DNA of 5,872 nucleotides from Pseudomonadota bacterium. Its GTDB lineage: Bacteria > Pseudomonadota > Gammaproteobacteria > Burkholderiales > Casimicrobiaceae. The DNA is taken from positions 1-5,872 of the forward strand of contig JAKPSO010000003.1 of assembly GCA_029571495.1 (NCBI GenBank), written 5' to 3'. Below the pieces are notes generated by a model, which worked only from the letters and a program-made list of their open reading frames with translations, was not told where the DNA came from and ran no database searches. How positions within the stretch are numbered: the first letter of the stretch is position 1; each line of letters begins with the position of its first letter. Position numbers and translations under genes: made by a program. Positions 1 through 5,764 of the stretch are shown one piece after another.

Positions 1-208
1 GCGTCTCGGTCGCCGCGTTGGGCCGTCAACCGGCACCAATTTTCACGCGATGCTAATGCTCGCGGAGCGCATGCTCGCAACAGATGAACAAGGCTCGATT
101 CTGTCGCTCATTTGCGATGCTGGCGAGCGTTATCTACACACCTATTTCGACGCGGCTTGGGTGTACCAAAACTTCGGGGATTGCACGCCAGCGTCGCAGC
201 CGAATTAA
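1..208 (+). CDS. PLP-dependent cysteine synthase-family enzyme, C-terminal fragment (5' end outside the window)
   Basis: The reading frame is open from base 2 to the TAA at 206-208 and gives the last 68 residues of a protein that begins outside the window. It contains GPSTGTNFHAM followed by a helix, then SLICDAGERYLHTYFDAAWV. From family knowledge, the G-x-STGTN stretch and the (L/I)CD-x-G-(D/E)RY-x-x-TY(F/Y) ending are typical of the C-terminal part of fold-type II PLP enzymes of the cysteine synthase/cystathionine beta-synthase group, including L-cysteine desulfhydrase-like members. Such enzymes are cytosolic and make or break cysteine by beta-replacement or beta-elimination. The catalytic lysine and most of the PLP site are not in view, so synthase, desulfhydrase and another beta-eliminating activity cannot be told apart, and no gene symbol is given. 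The gene converges on the minus-strand gene ending at 214. Confidence 0.85.
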   Translation, partial: RLGRRVGPSTGTNFHAMLMLAERMLATDEQGSILSLICDAGERYLHTYFDAAWVYQNFGDCTPASQPN

Positions 209-213
209 GCGCG

Positions 214-1404
214 CTATTGCGGCGCGCAGAGCTTCACGCCTTCGCCGTCCCACCCCAACGCCACAAAGCTGTTGTAGACCGTCGTGTCGGTCGTGAAGCG
301 ATGGTTGGGGTTGTCGGGGAAGCGTGCCTGGCCACGGAAGATGCGATACACGGGCGTTTGGCCCGCCGCGCATGAACCACCAACACCTTCAACTGCCGGC
401 GCGAACATGTAGGAATCAAGACCCTCGCTGAACGGCAATCGTGGCGTCGCGGCGTTGGCGGGGTTAAGCGACGTCAGTGCGTCTTTTTCCGCCTGTACCG
501 CGGTGTAGAAGTGCGATCCGCGTGAATTGGCCAACGCGATCTGATCGAAGTAGTAGCGAACGAGCCCAGCTGTACCTGCTTGCGAGGTCGTGTACACCTT
601 AAACGACTTGCCCGTGCGCGCCCATCCAGCGACGCCGTCAAGCAACGCAATTTCGTTGGCGCGTGACGTGATGAAGTAGTAGTCGAGACCTGCGTGGTGG
701 TACTCCACCATCGTCGCGGTCGTCGCAATGGTACTAGCCGTACCTGTACCAGACAGCGCGACGCTACTGCTACCACCCGTCGCGTTATGCGAGAAGGTCA
801 GGGTTGCGCTGCGCGCACCGGTCGCAGTCGGCGAGAACGTCAAATTGACCGTGCACACGGTGGCGACGGCGAGTGTCGTCGTGGCGGTGCAAGTGCCGCC
901 CGAGATTGCAAAGTCACCGCTCGTCAAGGTGATCGCGGAAATTTGCAGTGGTGCACCGCCGGTGTTCGATATCGTGGCGGTTTGCGCCGCACTCGTCGTG
1001 CCAACGACCTCGGAGCCGAAGTTAATTGTGGTGACGTACAACGTCGCTGTGGGCGTGGACACCGCCGCGCTTGGGTTCACGATGTAGGCAGCGAGATCGT
1101 TGAGCTGTGCGGTCGTTAGTGCGCCCGCCAAGAAGCGCATGTCGGACACGCTGGAAATGGCGGCAGAAATTTTCGCAGCGGTGGTGCCGTTCTTGATTTT
1201 GTTTTGGTTGAGCGTCGGACTCGGACCGTGACAGGTGCCTGCCGCGCAGGTTTTTTCGCCGGTGACGAGGACCGATTCGTAGAGCGCTTTGCCGTTGGTG
1301 GCACTTTGTGCCTGAACCGTGGAGGACGTTATGAAGGCGGCGGCGCCCGCTAACGTAGCGGCGATGCGAACGATGGGCAAAAACAAATTACGTGACGTTT
1401 TCAT
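214..1404 (-). CDS. Exported cytochrome c-like / choice-of-anchor D (Ig-like) / DUF5648-like fusion protein
   Basis: This encodes 396 residues from the ATG at 1404. That start is preferred because the protein then opens directly with a signal peptide: MKTSRN, a hydrophobic stretch, and a probable cleavage after VQA at residue 32. An in-frame upstream ATG at 1452 would add 16 polar residues ahead of it. Neither start has a strong ribosome binding site. Residues about 35-110 resemble a small cytochrome c: the haem motif CAAGTCH (53-59) is the rarer CX4CH form, Met89 is a candidate axial ligand, and a final helix holds LNDLAAYI. Residues about 120-225 match the ASPM/SPD-2/Hydin-like 'choice-of-anchor D' pattern (INFGSEVVGTTSAAQTATISN, then CTVNLTFSPTATG and VALSGTGT). 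Residues about 233-396 resemble DUF5648: YYFITSRANEI, PVYRIF, NHRFTTDTTVYN and GWDGEGVKLCAP. It is probably periplasmic or secreted. Redox activity is inferred only, and the role is unknown. Stop codon TAG. Confidence 0.88.
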   Translation of the reverse strand: MKTSRNLFLPIVRIAATLAGAAAFITSSTVQAQSATNGKALYESVLVTGEKTCAAGTCHGPSPTLNQNKIKNGTTAAKISAAISSVSDMRFLAGALTTAQLNDLAAYIVNPSAAVSTPTATLYVTTINFGSEVVGTTSAAQTATISNTGGAPLQISAITLTSGDFAISGGTCTATTTLAVATVCTVNLTFSPTATGARSATLTFSHNATGGSSSVALSGTGTASTIATTATMVEYHHAGLDYYFITSRANEIALLDGVAGWARTGKSFKVYTTSQAGTAGLVRYYFDQIALANSRGSHFYTAVQAEKDALTSLNPANAATPRLPFSEGLDSYMFAPAVEGVGGSCAAGQTPVYRIFRGQARFPDNPNHRFTTDTTVYNSFVALGWDGEGVKLCAPQ

Positions 1405-1666
1405 GTCGATCCGTGAGAGTGAGGAACGCCCCTGCGACAGCGCTTCGTGCAATGCGCGCCCACAAGTTCTTCTCGTATCGTAGCCCGTAGCTTCACGCGC
1501 AGAATGCTTCGTCCGCAGATGAAATGTAAAGATGTGTGAGGCTTCGCCGAATTAAATCAGCGGTTCCTTAGCGAGAGCTTAGTCGGGTCGCTGCAGCATT
1601 GCGCTGCGGCGGTCCGCGGTGCGGCACCACCGCGGTGGCACGCGCGCATTTCCAACAAGTTTGAAG
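1405..1666. other. Intergenic region between pckG and the cytochrome/DUF5648 fusion gene
   Basis: These 262 bases lie downstream of pckG and upstream of the fusion gene, both on the minus strand. They should hold the end of the pckG transcript and the promoter of the fusion gene. A GC-rich hairpin lies next to the pckG stop (listed separately). On the minus strand I see possible promoter-like hexamers, TTTACA near 1530 and TACGAT near 1477, but no well-matched -35/-10 pair at 16-18 base spacing, so no promoter is called. No coding sequence is supported here. Confidence 0.6.
1614..1635 (-). terminator. GC-rich hairpin just downstream of pckG, possible transcript end
   Basis: CCGCGGTG at 1614-1621 and CACCGCGG at 1628-1635 form a perfect 8-bp stem with a 6-base loop, about 30 bases beyond the pckG stop. 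No T-run follows on the minus strand, so it is not a standard intrinsic terminator. It could protect the mRNA 3' end, assist Rho-dependent ending, or have no role. A second weak stem-loop (GCAGC 1593-1597 with GCTGC 1603-1607) lies just beyond it. Confidence 0.35.
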
Positions 1667-3529
1667 TTACGCGGCGAGGCGCGCTTCGATCTTCGCCTTG
1701 GTCGCGGGCAGTTCCGCAGGCAGGTTATGTTTGAGTTGTTCAAACAAATCAGCATGAAGCTTGAGCTCAGCGGTCCACTCGTCGCGATCCATGCGCGTGA
1801 CGCTCTCGTACTTCGCTTCGCTGAAATCGGTGCCGTTCCAGTTCAGGTCGCCGTAGCGCGGCGTGGTGCCGAAGGCGTGTTCAACGCCTTGTCCCTTGCC
1901 TTCAACGCGCTCCAACATCCAGGCCAGTACGCGCATGTTGTCGCCGAAGCCCGGCCATACAAATTTGCCGTCGGCGTCCTTACGGAACCAGTTCACGGTG
2001 AACAATTTCGGGAGCTTAGCGCCACTGTCGGCGAGTTTCTTTCCAAGCTTCAACCAGTGCGCGAAATAGTCGCTCATGTTGTAGCCCGCGAACGCGATCA
2101 TCGCGAACGGATCGCGGCGGACGACGCCAACTTGACCGGCAATCGCTGCGGTAGTTTCGGAGCCAAGCGTGGCGGCCATGTACACGCCCTCGGTCCAATC
2201 ACGCGCCTCGGTGACGAGCGGAATCGTGGTGCCGCGACGACCACCGAAAATGAACGCGTCAATCGCGACGCCCGCCGGGTTGTCCCACTCCGGATCAAGC
2301 GCGGGATTGTTGGTCGCGGCTACGGTGAAGCGCGAATTTGGATGCGCGGCTTTAGCGCCGGTTTCTTTGGCGATGGCGGGCGTCCAGTCTTTGCCTTGCC
2401 AATCGATCAAATGCGCGGGCGGCGTGTCGGTGAGGCCTTCCCACCACACATCACCGTCGTCGGTCAGCGCGACGTTCGTAAAGATCGTGTCGCGCTTGAT
2501 CGACGTGAGGCAATTGAGGTTCGACTTTTCGTTCGTGCCCGGGGCGACGCCGAAGTAGCCGGCCTCAGGGTTGATCGCGTACAAGCGACCGTCCTTGCCC
2601 GGTTTGATCCACGCGATGTCGTCGCCGATGGTCGTGACCTTCCAGCCCTCGAATCCTTTGGGTGGAATGAGCATCGCGAAATTGGTCTTGCCGCAGGCCG
2701 ACGGGAACGCGGCAGCGACGTGATATTTCTTGCCCTGCGGATTGGTGACGCCGAGGATGAGCATGTGTTCGGCCAACCATCCGTCGCGCAATCCCATGTT
2801 CGACGCGATGCGCAGCGCAAAGCATTTTTTGCCGAGCAGCGCGTTGCCGCCGTAGCCGGAACCGTAGCTCCAAATTTCCCGCGTCTCGGGGTAGTGCACG
2901 ATGTATTTCGTTTTGTTGCATGGCCACGTGACGTCTTTTTGACCCGCGGAAAGCGGCGCACCAACGGTGTGAACGCACGGCACGAATTCGCCATCAGTGC
3001 CGAGCACATCCAACGCGCCTTTGCCCATGCGCGTCATGATTTTCATGTTCACGGCAACGTATGCCGAGTCAGACAACTCGACGCCGATATGCGCAATTGG
3101 TGAGCCCAGCGGCCCCATTGAGAACGGCACCACGTACATCGTGCGACCGCGCATGCAGCCCGTGAACAGCGGGTTCAACGTGGCGCGCATTTCGGCGGGC
3201 GCCATCCAGTTATTGGTGGGGCCAGCGTTTTCCTTTTTCTCGCAGCAGATGAAGGTGCGGTCTTCGACGCGCGCTACGTCCGACGGGTCGCTGCACGCGA
3301 GGAATGAATTCGGGCGCTTTGCGTCGTTGAGTTTTTTGAAAACACCCGCCTTGACCAACGTGTCGCACAGCGCGTTGTACTCAGCGTCCGTGCCGTCGCA
3401 CCATTGGATAGCGTCGGGCTGCATGAGCGCGGCCATGTCGCGCACCCACGCGAGGAGGCGAATGTGTTTAACGTAAGCGGGGGCGTGCACGGAGGCTTGC
3501 AGCGTGGCGAGCGTTTCTGGCTGATTCAT
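1667..3529 (-). CDS. pckG: Phosphoenolpyruvate carboxykinase (GTP)
   Basis: PckG interconverts oxaloacetate plus GTP with phosphoenolpyruvate, CO2 and GDP in the cytosol. It is the entry step of gluconeogenesis and in some bacteria works in the anaplerotic direction. The 620-residue length is normal for the GTP-dependent family. Visible hallmarks are the substrate-binding arginine region DVARVEDRTF (84-93), SYGSGYGGNALLGKKC (221-236) with the lysine expected to bind Mn2+, the metal-binding histidine in WLAEHM (H255), and the family P-loop FPSACGKTN (275-283) with its reactive cysteine C279. Further on are the metal-binding aspartates in IGDDIAWI (301-308), the NSRF arginine (R400), the FGGRR loop (428-432) and the C-terminal NWFRKD...KFVWPGFGDNMRVLAWM region. 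The ATP-dependent PckA type lacks this arrangement. The protein starts MNQPETLATL; no strong Shine-Dalgarno sequence is seen before the ATG at 3529. It is bordered by a long non-coding region upstream, which suggests its own promoter. The gene looks intact. Confidence 0.98.
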   Translation of the reverse strand: MNQPETLATLQASVHAPAYVKHIRLLAWVRDMAALMQPDAIQWCDGTDAEYNALCDTLVKAGVFKKLNDAKRPNSFLACSDPSDVARVEDRTFICCEKKENAGPTNNWMAPAEMRATLNPLFTGCMRGRTMYVVPFSMGPLGSPIAHIGVELSDSAYVAVNMKIMTRMGKGALDVLGTDGEFVPCVHTVGAPLSAGQKDVTWPCNKTKYIVHYPETREIWSYGSGYGGNALLGKKCFALRIASNMGLRDGWLAEHMLILGVTNPQGKKYHVAAAFPSACGKTNFAMLIPPKGFEGWKVTTIGDDIAWIKPGKDGRLYAINPEAGYFGVAPGTNEKSNLNCLTSIKRDTIFTNVALTDDGDVWWEGLTDTPPAHLIDWQGKDWTPAIAKETGAKAAHPNSRFTVAATNNPALDPEWDNPAGVAIDAFIFGGRRGTTIPLVTEARDWTEGVYMAATLGSETTAAIAGQVGVVRRDPFAMIAFAGYNMSDYFAHWLKLGKKLADSGAKLPKLFTVNWFRKDADGKFVWPGFGDNMRVLAWMLERVEGKGQGVEHAFGTTPRYGDLNWNGTDFSEAKYESVTRMDRDEWTAELKLHADLFEQLKHNLPAELPATKAKIEARLAA

Positions 3530-3942
3530 GAAATTTGAGAGCGTAAAGAGTTGCGACGGAGGAAGGATGTCGCCGCAAACAACAGGTCGGATCGGCCTTG
3601 CGCGGTGCTCACGCCGGGCGCTGGATGAGCGGCGAGCGTGTAGCTCTCCATTTTAGGTGCAGACTACGGCGCACTACAGCATCGGGTTATGCGCGTTCCG
3701 CATGAAGGGATGCGCCGTGTTTATTCGCTACCATCTGGGGCTACAGGGTCAACAGCTTTTAGAGCTTAGCGGCCGTTGCTTGGTCGTTACGAGCCTCTTG
3801 CGTGCACTGTTGACTTGTACCAATTTCCGCCTGTACTGACCGTCCCACGGTCGTTCAGCCTGAAAAGCTGTTTCGTTCTCAAGATGAAGTTGAGGCCGTC
3901 GCGGGGCGAAATGTAGTTTTCGGTAGCTCACGGCTCTGACAA
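3530..3942. other. Long intergenic region upstream of pckG with several inverted repeats; no supported gene
   Basis: About 410 bases separate pckG from the terminator of the cytochrome gene. Short open frames exist (a GTG-started frame at 3657-3839 plus, and 3749-3931 minus), but neither has a ribosome binding site or a recognisable product. Several inverted repeats are visible: ACGGCGCA 3666-3673 with TGCGCCGT 3711-3718; AACAGCTTTT 3751-3760 with AAAAGCTGTT 3863-3872; GACCGT 3838-3843 with ACGGTC 3847-3852 around a CCC loop; and CTCAA 3878-3882 with TTGAG 3890-3894. The region probably holds the pckG promoter and may include a structured leader or a small RNA on either strand. I do not recognise a riboswitch or RNA family. 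A weak plus-strand promoter-like pair is TTGACT (3810-3815) with TACTGA (3834-3839). Confidence 0.5.
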
Positions 3943-3981
3943 AACAAAGCCCGCGTTCGTCACCGATACGCGGGCTTTGTT
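3937..3981 (-). terminator. Strong Rho-independent terminator after the cytochrome c gene
   Basis: Bases 3943-3956 and 3968-3981 are a perfect 14-bp inverted repeat (core AAAGCCCGCG / CGCGGGCTTT) around an 11-base loop. Read on the minus strand, the stem is followed by TTTTGT, giving the GC stem plus U-rich tail of an intrinsic terminator. It begins about 40 bases after the cytochrome stop at 4023. It should stop transcription from parB/cytochrome before pckG. A plus-strand transcript would meet only a poorer T-tract (TGTTGGGTTT). Confidence 0.9.
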
Positions 3982-4022
3982 GGGTTTGCTACTGCCGCGC
4001 TCAGGGCGCGGTAGTGAAACTA

Positions 4023-4382
4023 CTACTTCTTGAAGTCGGCTGGGCAGGTGCCGCCTTTGAGCGTGAACACCCAGTCAACGATCTTCGCGATGTCAGCGTC
4101 AGAAACCGCTGCGTTAGCTGGCATTGGGATCTGACCCCATTTGCCAGTGCCGCCTGCTTTGGCTTTCTTCACGAGGTCGGCTTTGAGAGCGGCCAGTTTC
4201 TTGGCGTCTTTCTCTGGGTAGCAAGCCGGAATCGCGTTGTACGCTGGGCCGACAACTTTTTTATCCAACTGGTGGCACGCCATACAACCTTTTGCCGTGG
4301 CAAGAGCTTGGTCTGCGTGTGCAACATTGACGAAAGCAACCGGCGCGAGCGCGGCAGCAACGAGTACAGCAATCTTCTTCAT
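4023..4382 (-). CDS. Small periplasmic class I cytochrome c (c551/c552-like)
   Basis: This is a 119-residue monohaem cytochrome. The N-terminus is a signal peptide (MKKIAVLVAAALAPVAFVNV, cleavage expected after AHA at residue 23), leaving about 96 residues exported by Sec, with haem attached in the periplasm. The motif CMACH (33-37) binds haem and His37 is the proximal ligand. KVVGPAY (42-48) is the conserved segment after the motif in the c551 group, and Met87 in WGQIPMPAN (82-90) is the expected distal ligand. A final helix, DADIAKIVDWVFTL, packs on the fold. From family knowledge it shuttles electrons between periplasmic or membrane redox enzymes; the partner cannot be told from the neighbours. 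Two additional cysteines, C54 and C113, may form a disulphide. The gene has a good ribosome binding site and its own terminator, so it is probably transcribed alone. Confidence 0.94.
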   Translation of the reverse strand: MKKIAVLVAAALAPVAFVNVAHADQALATAKGCMACHQLDKKVVGPAYNAIPACYPEKDAKKLAALKADLVKKAKAGGTGKWGQIPMPANAAVSDADIAKIVDWVFTLKGGTCPADFKK

Positions 4383-4388
4383 GTCTAG

Positions 4389-4393
4389 TCCTT
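4389..4393 (-). promoter_or_regulatory. Ribosome binding site of the cytochrome c gene
   Basis: On the minus strand AAGGA lies 6 bases before the ATG at 4382. It is the clearest Shine-Dalgarno match in the window and supports the chosen start. Confidence 0.75.
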
Positions 4394-4413
4394 GGGTGAA
4401 AACGGGCGAAAGT

Positions 4414-4460
4414 TTAACGGATGTTCGCGCGATGATGCATAAGCGTTAACGGAACGTTAA
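4414..4460. promoter_or_regulatory. Repeated TTAACGGA elements upstream of the cytochrome gene, possible operator
   Basis: TTAACGGA occurs at 4414-4421 and again at 4446-4453, 32 bases apart, about three helical turns. The second copy overlaps a perfect inverted repeat, TTAACG 4446-4451 and CGTTAA 4455-4460, with a 3-base spacer. They lie 32-78 bases upstream of the cytochrome start, where a promoter is expected. A regulator binding site is inferred from position and symmetry only; I cannot name the regulator. Short AT-rich repeats can also arise by chance. Confidence 0.3.
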
Positions 4461-4574
4461 GAGCATTCGTTGACGCACGACTGACGCGAACAATACGTGA
4501 ACACGGCCAAGGGCTCAACGATTGGCGGGGCATGTGCATATGTGACATCAAGCGCGATCATTTTGATCGATCAC

Positions 4575-5465
4575 TCATCGCTTCATGCGCGCGATGATGC
4601 CATCGAGCTGGTCCAAGCTCGCGTAGCGAATCACGAGTTCGCCCTGTCCGTTCGATTGATGCGCGATGGACACGTAGGTACCGAGCGCGTCGGCCAACTC
4701 AGTCTCTAAGCGATCCAAATCGGGATCACGCAACGCGAGTTTTTCTTGCTTGCTGCGCGGGCCGGGGACACCGGGGTGCTTGGTTTCAGCGGCGTTCGCG
4801 GTCTCTTTCACGAGCGCTTCCGTCGCGCGTACCGACAAGCCATTGATCGCGATATTTTCGGCAAGCATGATTTGCTTGTCTTTCGGCAGCGTCGCGAGCG
4901 CGCGCGCATGACCCATTTCCAAAGTTCCGGCCATCACGCGCTCTTGCACAGGGGCAGCCAGCTCCAGCAATCGCAGTAAGTTCGACACTGCGCTGCGCGA
5001 CTTGCCGACTGCGTCTGCGGCCTGCTCGTGCGTGAATTGAAACTCGGCGATGAGGCGCGCGATGCCTTGCGCTTCTTCGATGGCGTTCAGATCCTGCCGC
5101 TGCAAGTTTTCGATCAGCGCTAGCGTGAGCGCCGTGCGGTCATCAACGTCTTTAACGATGACCGGCACTTCGACCAAGCCGGCCAATTGCGCCGCACGGA
5201 AGCGGCGCTCACCGGCGATGATCTCGTGTTTGCCATTTGCCGTGGCGCGCACAACGATCGGCTGCATGATGCCTTGCGCTTTGATCGATGCTGACAGCTC
5301 GGCGAGCGACGCGTCATCGAACCGGCGACGCGGCTGATATTTGCCCGCGATCATGCTGGTGACTTTGAGCGAAGTCACGCCCGCAGCGGGCGCGTCAACC
5401 TTCGTCGGCTCCGGCATCAGCAATGCATCTAGTCCGCGGCCGAGGCCTTTTAGTTTTACTGCCAT
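4575..5465 (-). CDS. parB: Chromosome partitioning protein ParB
   Basis: ParB binds parS sites near the replication origin, loads and slides on DNA as a CTP-gated clamp, and works with the ATPase ParA to move sister origins apart. The 296 residues have the usual layout. An N-terminal KGLGRGLDALL (6-16) is the conserved ParA-contacting tail. The ParB/Srx domain spans about 32-125, with YQPRR (43-47), the CTP-binding box GERRFRA (85-91) and ENLQRQDLN (119-127). The helix-turn-helix region (about 130-170) includes EQAADAVGKSRSAVSNLLRLL. A C-terminal dimerisation domain runs from about 240 to 296. No key motif is missing. The ATG at 5465 gives the family's expected N-terminus and is preceded by GGAA at 5477-5474 and GAGGA at 5483-5479. 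It follows parA and a small gene in the same direction, 20 bases after the latter, as one probable operon. Confidence 0.97.
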   Translation of the reverse strand: MAVKLKGLGRGLDALLMPEPTKVDAPAAGVTSLKVTSMIAGKYQPRRRFDDASLAELSASIKAQGIMQPIVVRATANGKHEIIAGERRFRAAQLAGLVEVPVIVKDVDDRTALTLALIENLQRQDLNAIEEAQGIARLIAEFQFTHEQAADAVGKSRSAVSNLLRLLELAAPVQERVMAGTLEMGHARALATLPKDKQIMLAENIAINGLSVRATEALVKETANAAETKHPGVPGPRSKQEKLALRDPDLDRLETELADALGTYVSIAHQSNGQGELVIRYASLDQLDGIIARMKR

Positions 5466-5473
5466 GATTTGTA

Positions 5474-5483
5474 TTCCGTCCTC
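5474..5483 (-). promoter_or_regulatory. Ribosome binding site region of parB
   Basis: In the 20-base gap before parB the minus strand reads GAGGA (13 bases from the ATG) and GGAA (8 bases from the ATG). The second has the better spacing. Either supports separate translation initiation of parB within the operon. Confidence 0.5.
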
Positions 5484-5485
5484 GT

Positions 5486-5764
5486 TCAGTTCATTCGTTG
5501 CAGCTCGGCAACCAACTCTTCAATTTTTTGTTTCACGACAGCGTGTGCCTCCACCCAATCAGCCCCCAAATACTGAGATACTGTTTTCTGACCAACCTCG
5601 TCTTCGAGAGCGTCCCGTCGAATTGCCAGCAATAGTCCATGCGCCTGCTGGAGAACCCGTTCCGCATTCGACCCCTCGGCGGTGCCGAGCGCAGCAACCC
5701 ATTCCCGTTGGATTGCGGACACGAGGCGCCCCGCGGCTCGCTCGACTTCAGTGCGTACCCTCAC
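5486..5764 (-). CDS. Small uncharacterised protein encoded between parA and parB
   Basis: This is a 92-residue frame starting at GTG 5764-5762, which overlaps the parA stop codon as GTGA. No other start codon lies between this GTG and the upstream in-frame stop, so the start is well defined unless translation begins at an internal GTG (residue 15). The 4-base overlap is typical of translational coupling. I do not recognise the family. The protein is soluble and charged, with no signal peptide or membrane segment. It is probably mostly helical: RTEVERAAGRLVSAIQREW (4-22), a central helix with ERVLQQAHGLLLAIRR (35-50), and a C-terminal helix VVKQKIEELVAELQRM (76-91) with heptad-like hydrophobic spacing. 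SQYLGADWVEAH (63-74) looks like a possible conserved core. It is probably co-expressed with ParA and ParB, so a role in or near segregation is possible. That rests on context alone. Confidence 0.78.
   Translation of the reverse strand: MRVRTEVERAAGRLVSAIQREWVAALGTAEGSNAERVLQQAHGLLLAIRRDALEDEVGQKTVSQYLGADWVEAHAVVKQKIEELVAELQRMN

Noticed and set aside
84..375. Small open frames at 84-296 and 112-375 on the plus strand
   Set aside because: They overlap the real cysteine synthase-family frame and the end of the fusion gene out of frame, and have low-complexity arginine-rich translations.
1405..1452. Upstream ATG at 1452 as the start of the cytochrome/DUF5648 fusion gene
   Set aside because: It would put 16 polar residues ahead of a well-formed signal peptide that begins exactly at the ATG at 1404.
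1619..3103. A 494-codon open frame on the plus strand
   Set aside because: It lies wholly antisense to pckG, whose family motifs are unmistakable. Its translation is arginine- and valine-rich with no recognisable domain, as expected for the reverse frame of a gene with GC-rich third positions.
3657..3931. Short frames at 3657-3839 (plus, GTG start) and 3749-3931 (minus, GTG start) as possible small genes
   Set aside because: There is no ribosome binding site, no recognisable motif and no coupling to a neighbour. They overlap each other, and about 60 codons is within chance expectation.
4555..4573. Clustered GATC motifs and a TGATCGATCA palindrome next to the parB stop
   Set aside because: Three GATC in 16 bases is suggestive of Dam or SeqA-type sites, but there is no larger cluster and no AT-rich or DnaA-box context. 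As a parB terminator it lacks a T-run.
4497..4709. 70-codon plus-strand frame starting with GTG between the cytochrome gene and parB
   Set aside because: About two thirds of it is antisense to the parB 3' end. It has no ribosome binding site and no recognisable product.
5529..5536. TGTTTCAC, identical to the left half of the parS consensus, near parB
   Set aside because: The second half does not match (the sequence continues GACAGCG where GTGAAACA is expected). The bases are also explained as codons of the small protein. A single half-site is not a parS.
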